A stretch of 64,000 nt of DNA from Allobosea psychrotolerans. Lineage in GTDB: Bacteria > Pseudomonadota > Alphaproteobacteria > Rhizobiales > Beijerinckiaceae. Made by a program: the position numbers and the translations under genes. The notes under the pieces are model-generated. The model was not told the origin of the DNA. It did not search any database and saw only the letters and a list, made by a program, of their open reading frames with translations. Position 1 is the stretch's first letter. Every line of letters begins with the position of its first letter. The stretch lies in assembly GCF_002917105.1 (NCBI RefSeq), contig NZ_PQFZ01000009.1:62001-126000 (forward strand). Reading direction: 5' to 3'. Shown here piece by piece: positions 59,615 through 64,000 of the stretch.

Positions 59615-60811
59615 TCAGACCGTCGCCAGCGCCTGCTTGATATCGGCGATCAGGTCGTCGGGATGCTCGAGCCCGATCGAGAGCCGGATCATCCCGTCGG
59701 TCACGCCCATCGACGCCCGCACTTCGGGTGTGAAGCGCTGATGCGTCGTCGTGGCGGGATGGACGATCAGGCTCTTGGCGTCGCCGAGATTGTTGGAGAT
59801 GCGGATCAGCTTCATCGCGTTGAGCAGGCGGAAGGCCGCGTCCTTGCCGCTGGCGACCTCGAAGGCGATCAGCGTCGAGGGGCCGCTCATCTGCTTGGCG
59901 ATGGTCGCGGCCTGGGGGTGGTTCTTGTGGCCGGGGAAGATGACCTTGGACAGCTTCTCCTGGCCTGCCAGCCAGTCGGCGATGATGGCCGCGCTCTGCG
60001 CCTGCCTCTGCACACGCAGCGGCAGGGTCTCCAGCGCCTTCAGCATCACCCAGGCGTTGAAGGGCGACATCGCCGGGCCGGTCTGGCGCAGATAAGTCTG
60101 GATCTCGGTCTGGATGAGCTCTTCGGAGGCGAGCAGCAGCCCGCCGAGACAGCGTCCCTGGCCGTCGATATGCTTGGTGGCGGAATAGACCACGATGTCC
60201 GCGCCCAGCTCCAGCGGGCGCTGGAAGAGCGGCGTCGCGAAGACGTTGTCGACGACAAGTCTGGCGCCGACTTCCTTGGCGATCGCGGCCACCGCCGCGA
60301 TGTCGATCACCTCCAGCGTCGGATTGGAAGGGCTCTCGAGGAAGAACACCTTGGTGTTGGGCCTGACCGCCTTGCGCCAGGCCTCGATGTCGGGCCCGTT
60401 CACCAGCGTCGAGGCGACGCCGTAACGCGGCAGATGCTCCTCGACGACATAGCGGCAGGAGCCGAACAGCGCCTGTGCGGCCACGACATGGTCACCGGCG
60501 CGCACGAGCCCCATCACAGCGGCCGTGACGGCGGCCATGCCGGTCGCGGTGGCGCGGCAGGCCTCGGCACCCTCGAACGCGGCCATGCGCTGCTCCAGCA
60601 TGGTCACGGTCGGATTGGAGAAGCGGGCATATTGGAAACCCGGATCCTTGTTCAGGAAGCGCGCCTCGCATTGCTCCGCACTGTCATAGACATGGCCCTG
60701 GGTCAGGAACAGCGCCTCGGAGGTTTCGCCGAATTGCGAGCGCAGGGTGCCGGCATGGACCAGCCGCGTTTCGGGGTGCAGGCTCGCCGCGCCGCCTTCT
60801 GAACCTGACAT
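59615..60811 (-). CDS. metZ: O-succinylhomoserine sulfhydrylase
   Basis: Makes homocysteine from O-succinylhomoserine and sulfide in methionine synthesis. A 398-residue PLP enzyme of the Cys/Met metabolism family: YARFSNPTVTMLEQRMAAFE, CRATATGMAAVTAAVMGL, FLESPSNPTLEVIDI, VVDNVFATPLFQRPLELGAD and the PLP lysine in YSATKHIDGQGR, with the MetZ-type MKLIRISNNLGDAKSLIVHPATTTH. The frame opens at GTG 60820; GGAG is eight bases before ATG 60811, which is chosen. A perfect inverted repeat lies in its upstream region. It follows the HAD gene on the same strand by 117 bp. Confidence 0.94.
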   Translation of the reverse strand: MSGSEGGAASLHPETRLVHAGTLRSQFGETSEALFLTQGHVYDSAEQCEARFLNKDPGFQYARFSNPTVTMLEQRMAAFEGAEACRATATGMAAVTAAVMGLVRAGDHVVAAQALFGSCRYVVEEHLPRYGVASTLVNGPDIEAWRKAVRPNTKVFFLESPSNPTLEVIDIAAVAAIAKEVGARLVVDNVFATPLFQRPLELGADIVVYSATKHIDGQGRCLGGLLLASEELIQTEIQTYLRQTGPAMSPFNAWVMLKALETLPLRVQRQAQSAAIIADWLAGQEKLSKVIFPGHKNHPQAATIAKQMSGPSTLIAFEVASGKDAAFRLLNAMKLIRISNNLGDAKSLIVHPATTTHQRFTPEVRASMGVTDGMIRLSIGLEHPDDLIADIKQALATV

Positions 60812-60864
60812 CACCCACACTCCGACCGTTCGTTATAACGGATACGGGGAATATCAGCTTCGTG

Positions 60865-60886
60865 ATCGTTCGTAAAGACGAACGAT
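60865..60886. promoter_or_regulatory. Inverted repeat upstream of metZ
   Basis: ATCGTTCGT (60865-60873), loop AAAG, ACGAACGAT (60878-60886), perfect 9-bp arms, 54 bp before the metZ start. A related CGTTCGT occurs at 60828-60834 inside CCGTT-N6-AACGG. The T-run that follows lies on the plus strand, where no gene reads through, so an operator for metZ is more likely than a terminator. It does not match the SAM-II riboswitch pattern. Confidence 0.45.
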
Positions 60887-60927
60887 TTTTCCTCTGAGGG
60901 GAACGGGACTATGTTCGAGCCAGCGCG

Positions 60928-61665
60928 TCAGCCGGGCTGGCGCGGTGTCCCCAGCGGGGCAAGGAAGCGGGTCAGGTCGTCCGTGACATAGTGCACATGC
61001 CCGGCATCGATCGCGGCCTGCTCCCAGACCTCGCGGAAGGGGTCGGGCGTGCGCGGGATGATCAGCACGGTCTTCATGCCCAGCGCGCTGGGAACAATGA
61101 GGTTCTTCTCGATATCCTCGAACATCGCCGCCCGGCCGGGATCGACCGCATGCTTGGCGAGGAAGTTCTCATAGGTCGCCCGCTCGGGCTTGGGCAGGAA
61201 GCCGGCCTGGACGATATCGAAGATGTCCTCGAAATGATGCAGGATGCCGAGCTTGCCGGCGACGTTCTCGGCATGGCCGCGCGAGCCGTTGGTCAAGATC
61301 AGCTTGCGCCCGGGCAGAGCCGCGATCGCATCCCCCAGCGCCGGGTTGGGATCGAGCAGGGTCAGGTCGATCTGGTGGGCGAAATCGAGGAAATCGTCGG
61401 GATCGACGTCATGCTCCTCCATCAGCCCCTTCAGCGTCGTGCCGTAGCGCTCGTAATAGTAGCGGCGCAGGGCATGCGACGACAGGCCGTCGAGGCCGAA
61501 GAGTTCGAGCAGGAACAGCGTGATCCGCTCGTTCACCTGCGGCCAGACCATCGCCTCATGCGAGTACAGCGTGTTGTCGAGGTCGAAGACCCAGTGGTCG
61601 ACATGCGCGAAGGCCTCCGCGGACAGCGGCGGCAGAGAGGCGGGAGGTGAGGCGTGCGTGTTCAT
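60928..61665 (-). CDS. HAD-family pyrimidine 5'-nucleotidase-like hydrolase
   Basis: A 245-residue haloacid-dehalogenase phosphatase. Motif I is VFDLDNTLY with both aspartates, motif II is LILTNGSRGHAENV, motif III Lys is in FLPKPERATYENF, and motif IV is MFEDIEKNL. The helical cap (RRYYYERYGTTLKGLMEEHDVDPDDFLDFAH) is the one of the Sdt1/PhoG-type pyrimidine 5'-nucleotidases. A companion of argB in many Rhizobiales. It lies between argB (180 bp upstream, with a palindromic repeat in the gap) and metZ. Natural substrate uncertain. Confidence 0.9.
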   Translation of the reverse strand: MNTHASPPASLPPLSAEAFAHVDHWVFDLDNTLYSHEAMVWPQVNERITLFLLELFGLDGLSSHALRRYYYERYGTTLKGLMEEHDVDPDDFLDFAHQIDLTLLDPNPALGDAIAALPGRKLILTNGSRGHAENVAGKLGILHHFEDIFDIVQAGFLPKPERATYENFLAKHAVDPGRAAMFEDIEKNLIVPSALGMKTVLIIPRTPDPFREVWEQAAIDAGHVHYVTDDLTRFLAPLGTPRQPG

Positions 61666-61743
61666 GGGGACTCAGGAATGTGGAGCGCCCAGCCTGACAT
61701 GCAAGTCCTCTGCTAAGGTTTAAGCACGAGGCCGGCTCCACGC

Positions 61744-61828
61744 CGTCATTGCGAGCGCAGCGAAGCAATCCAGAAGGGTTCGCATTGCGGCCCTGGATTG
61801 CTTCGTCGCCATGCTCCTCGCAATGACG
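61744..61828. repeat. Palindromic intergenic repeat between argB and the HAD gene
   Basis: Nested perfect arms: CGTCATTGCGAG (61744-61755) with CTCGCAATGACG (61817-61828), and CGAAGCAATCCAG (61761-61773) with CTGGATTGCTTCG (61793-61805). The sequence type is widespread in rhizobial intergenic DNA. Here it could fold in the mRNA between argB and the nucleotidase gene. Confidence 0.85.
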
Positions 61829-61844
61829 GATGGGGAGGCGCGGA

Positions 61845-62741
61845 TTACCGCCGGATGATCGTGCCCGAGCCGGTATCGGTGAAGAGCTCGATCAGCGCCG
61901 CATGCGGCACCTTGCCATCGAGGATGACGACCGCCTCGACGCCCTTTTCCAGTGCGTAGATGCAGGTCTCGATCTTCGGGATCATGCCGCCCGAGATCGT
62001 GCCGTCGGCGATCAGCCTGCGGCATTCCTCCACCGTCAGCTCCGGGATGAGCTGCTTGTCCTTGTTCAGGACGCCGGGCACGTCGGTCAAAAGCAGCAGG
62101 CGCTTGGCGTTGAGCGCGCCGGCGATCGCACCGGCGAAGGTGTCGGCGTTGACGTTGTAGGTCTGGCCGTCGTCCGCCGCACAGACCGGCGCGAGCACCG
62201 GGATGAGTTCGGCCTTCAGCACGGCGTCGAGCACCGTGGTGTCGACCTTGTCGGGCTCGCCGACGAAGCCGAGATCGAGGATTTCCTCGATCTTCGAATC
62301 CGGATCGACGATGGTGCGCGTCACCTTGCGGGCGGTGACCATGTTGCCGTCCTTGCCGCACAGCCCGATCGCCTTGCCGCCCTCGCGCGAGATGTAGCCG
62401 ACGATTTCCTTGTTGACCGAACCGGCGAGCACCATCTCGACGATCTCGACCGTGGCCTGGTCGGTGACGCGCAGGCCCTGCTTGAATTCCGACTTGATGC
62501 CGAGCTTGGTCAGCATGCGCGCGATCTGCGGCCCGCCGCCATGGCAGACCACGGGCTTCACGCCCGACTGCTCCAGCAGCACGATGTCCTCGGCGAAATC
62601 CTCCGCCGTCGCGGCGTCGCCCATGGCGTTTCCGCCATATTTGATCACGACGACCTCTTGGTCGTAGCGCTGCATATGCGGCAGTGCGACGACCAGGAGG
62701 TCGGCCGATTGCGACGGTGTCAGAAGGGCGGGGTTGATCAT
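61845..62741 (-). CDS. argB: Acetylglutamate kinase
   Basis: Phosphorylates N-acetylglutamate, the second step of arginine synthesis. The 298-residue protein has the amino acid kinase fold motifs [72 protein letters not shown] and [10 protein letters not shown]. An N-terminal helix ([15 protein letters not shown]) resembles that of arginine-inhibited, hexameric enzymes, so feedback inhibition is likely. GGAG lies nine bases before the ATG. argD and argF are 24 kb away. Repeat elements flank it on both sides. Confidence 0.96.
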   Translation of the reverse strand: MINPALLTPSQSADLLVVALPHMQRYDQEVVVIKYGGNAMGDAATAEDFAEDIVLLEQSGVKPVVCHGGGPQIARMLTKLGIKSEFKQGLRVTDQATVEIVEMVLAGSVNKEIVGYISREGGKAIGLCGKDGNMVTARKVTRTIVDPDSKIEEILDLGFVGEPDKVDTTVLDAVLKAELIPVLAPVCAADDGQTYNVNADTFAGAIAGALNAKRLLLLTDVPGVLNKDKQLIPELTVEECRRLIADGTISGGMIPKIETCIYALEKGVEAVVILDGKVPHAALIELFTDTGSGTIIRR

Positions 62742-62788
62742 CGAGCAGGCTCCGCAAGCGCGCGCAAGACAGCCGCGCCGGTGCGCCT

Positions 62789-62827
62789 TCTAGAGCATCA
62801 TGCCGAAAAGTGGAAACCGGTTTTCGG
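62789..62827. repeat. Dispersed repeat family B (copy 2)
   Basis: TCTAGAGCATCATGCCGAAA followed by AGTGGAAACCGGTTTTCGG; CCGAAAA and TTTTCGG pair around a short loop. It lies in the 91-bp gap between the DUF423 gene and argB, just after the DUF423 stop. It is the same element as 56161-56200 in the opposite orientation. Confidence 0.7.
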
Positions 62828-62832
62828 CGGTC

Positions 62833-63201
62833 TCAGTTGCGTGGCGCAAGCGCGGCCGCCACGGCCAGCCCGAGCCAGCCACCGAGCATGAACCAGCCGC
62901 CGATCGGCGCGGCGCGCGGGAACAGGGCCTCGTTGAAAAAGCCCCGCCGCGTCAAATCGGCAGCGAACAGGGCCGCGCCCAGGATCAGCGCCGAGAGCGC
63001 CAGGCGCGCCACGAAATCGATCAGGAAACCGGCCTTGCGGGCTGCGGTCGCGCCGATCACGGCAGGGGCGTGGAAGAGCAGGATCTGTCCGGCGGTCCCA
63101 ACATTCTGCGTGCCGGTGACATGCGCGGCCGCCGCCAGCAAGGCGACGCCGGCAAGGCCCATCAGCGCGGCGAGGGTGAGATGGATCTTTGCGGCGGTCA
63201 T
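62833..63201 (-). CDS. DUF423 small membrane protein (YgdD-like)
   Basis: A 122-residue membrane protein with about four hydrophobic helices: HLTLAALMGLAGVALLAAAAH, LLFHAPAVIGATAA, FVARLALSALILGAALFAADL and PIGGWFMLGGWLGLAVAA. The order and the GGxxxxxGW motif match the DUF423/YgdD family, whose function is unknown. It begins three bases after the AAA ATPase stop, so the two are cotranscribed and translationally close. A dispersed repeat follows its stop. Confidence 0.85.
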   Translation of the reverse strand: MTAAKIHLTLAALMGLAGVALLAAAAHVTGTQNVGTAGQILLFHAPAVIGATAARKAGFLIDFVARLALSALILGAALFAADLTRRGFFNEALFPRAAPIGGWFMLGGWLGLAVAAALAPRN

Positions 63202-63204
63202 CTC

Positions 63205-63966
63205 TCAGTCCTCGATCGCGAGTTCGACGAAGCCGGCCGGGTCGGCACAGAACTCGCGCATGATCCGGAAATGGGCGGTGTCCTCAAGTGCGATGGGCTC
63301 CAGCCCGTATTTCGACAAGCCGAGCAGGCGCGCGCCAGGAAACGCCATCAGCATGGGGGAATGGGTGGCCATGATCACCTGCGTATGTCCCGCCCGCTCG
63401 ATCCGCCGTAGCAGCTTAAGGAATGTCATCTGGCGTGCCGGCGACAGCGCGGATTCCGGCTCGTCGAAGATGAAGAAGCCCTGCCGCACGCAGCGCTCCT
63501 CGAAGAAGCGCAGAAAGCCCTCGCCGTGGGAATGAGACAGAAAGTCCGGCGGCGGCCCAGAGCCGATCGCGGCCTCGTCCAGATAGCGGGCCACCGAAAA
63601 GAAGCTCTCGGCCCGGAAAAACCAGCCATTCGTGATCTTCGGCAGCCAGCTCGCTCGCAAGGCCGGGCCGAGCGTGCCGCCCATCGCCTCGATCGCAATG
63701 GAATGATCGACCGGACGATAGCCCTTGCCGCCACCTGCCTCATCATAACCCGCCAGTGCCGCGATCCCCTCCAGAAGAGTGGACTTCCCGGTTCCGTTCT
63801 CACCAACGATGATCGTGATCGCGCGGTCGAAGTCGAGCTCGAAACCCCGTGCCAGAAAAGGCAGGCAGAACGGATAAAGCGAGGGATCGGCGACCTTCTC
63901 CTCGTCCAGCCAGACCCTTTTCAGGAAAGGGGCAGGCAAGCGGGTCGGTCGCGATCCCCTCATCAT
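63205..63966 (-). CDS. AAA-family ATPase (AbcEFGH/OLD-like, single-domain)
   Basis: A 253-residue ABC-type ATPase with no membrane or nuclease domain. Walker A is VGENGTGKSTLLEG, the Q-loop region follows, a signature-like stretch leads to Walker B FFIFDEPESALSP, and the switch His is in MATHSPMLM. Proteins of this kind (AAA_21/AAA_23 type) are often anonymous house-keeping ATPases, and some belong to defence pairs; no nuclease or toxin partner is next to it in this window. The frame opens at GTG 63984; AAAGG near the ATG at 63966 favours the shorter start. Upstream context lies beyond the window edge. Confidence 0.82.
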   Translation of the reverse strand: MMRGSRPTRLPAPFLKRVWLDEEKVADPSLYPFCLPFLARGFELDFDRAITIIVGENGTGKSTLLEGIAALAGYDEAGGGKGYRPVDHSIAIEAMGGTLGPALRASWLPKITNGWFFRAESFFSVARYLDEAAIGSGPPPDFLSHSHGEGFLRFFEERCVRQGFFIFDEPESALSPARQMTFLKLLRRIERAGHTQVIMATHSPMLMAFPGARLLGLSKYGLEPIALEDTAHFRIMREFCADPAGFVELAIED

Positions 63967-64000
63967 CCGGGCCTTTCCGCTCACTGCGCATCGAACCAGG

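Noticed and set aside
60812..60927. SAM-II riboswitch upstream of metZ
   Set aside because: The expected conserved pseudoknot bases are not present in order; only a simple hairpin and an inverted repeat are seen.
63205..63966. AAA ATPase as part of an antiphage defence pair
   Set aside because: Walker motifs fit OLD-like ATPases, but the neighbours are DUF423 and argB and no nuclease, toxin or reverse transcriptase gene is visible; the upstream side is beyond the window.

Overview
The window is high-GC, densely coded chromosomal DNA from an alphaproteobacterium, most likely order Hyphomicrobiales (Rhizobiales) and close to Bosea. This is inferred from gene content: CP4-type (class II) EPSP synthase, GcrA with GANTC-rich promoters, single-subunit ALA synthase HemA, AapJQM-type transporter genes, the argD-argF-hslO order beside gcrA, and palindromic intergenic repeats typical of rhizobia. 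No tRNA, rRNA, CRISPR array, transposase or phage gene was seen, and nothing suggests a plasmid.

Layout. (1) 1-10.4 kb: housekeeping genes aroA-cmk, a DUF1194 protein, helicase hrpB, a class II amidotransferase, a NhaD/CitMHS-like antiporter, a PLP-dependent dehydratase and rpsT with a strong terminator. (2) 10.5-22 kb: the dnaA-dnaN-recF replication block, separated from gyrB by a cytoplasmic (probably globin-coupled) chemotaxis receptor, a LysE exporter and recQ. dnaA has a roughly 730-bp leader with seven GANTC sites in 319 bp. (3) 22-34 kb: an accessory catabolic region. A minus-strand operon (intradiol dioxygenase, HpaH-like hydratase, HpaI-like aldolase) diverges from a GntR regulator and a TIM-barrel enzyme. 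Next come a TetR regulator and a divergent seven-gene operon: polar-amino-acid-type ABC transporter, type II dehydroquinase, Gfo/Idh/MocA oxidoreductase and an AroE-like dehydrogenase with altered substrate-site residues. Together these suggest import and breakdown of a cyclic polyol acid (quinate/shikimate-like) or related aromatic. The assignment is inference.

(4) 34-43 kb: glutaminase, hslO-argF-argD (minus strand), gcrA with six upstream GANTC sites, and the divergent oxyR/katG pair with a recognisable control region. (5) 43-50 kb: aapJ-aapQ-aapM, lacking the usual ATPase gene aapP and carrying a 127-bp palindrome between aapJ and aapQ, then a 914-residue autotransporter with an unusually AT-rich start. 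(6) 50-64 kb: GMP reductase, formamidase-family hydrolase with an EamA permease, AbrB-family membrane protein, WecG/TagA glycosyltransferase, an SDR/M20 hydrolase pair, hemA, metZ, a pyrimidine-nucleotidase-like HAD protein, argB, a DUF423 protein and an AAA ATPase.

The most rewarding places are the 23-34 kb catabolic region with its two candidate operator systems, the GANTC clusters in front of both dnaA and gcrA (a likely CcrM/GcrA cell-cycle circuit), the ATPase-less aap operon, and two families of dispersed palindromic repeats. Many start codons were set by ribosome binding sites inside longer open frames, as stated per gene. No database search was possible, so product names rest on recognised motifs and remembered family sequences.
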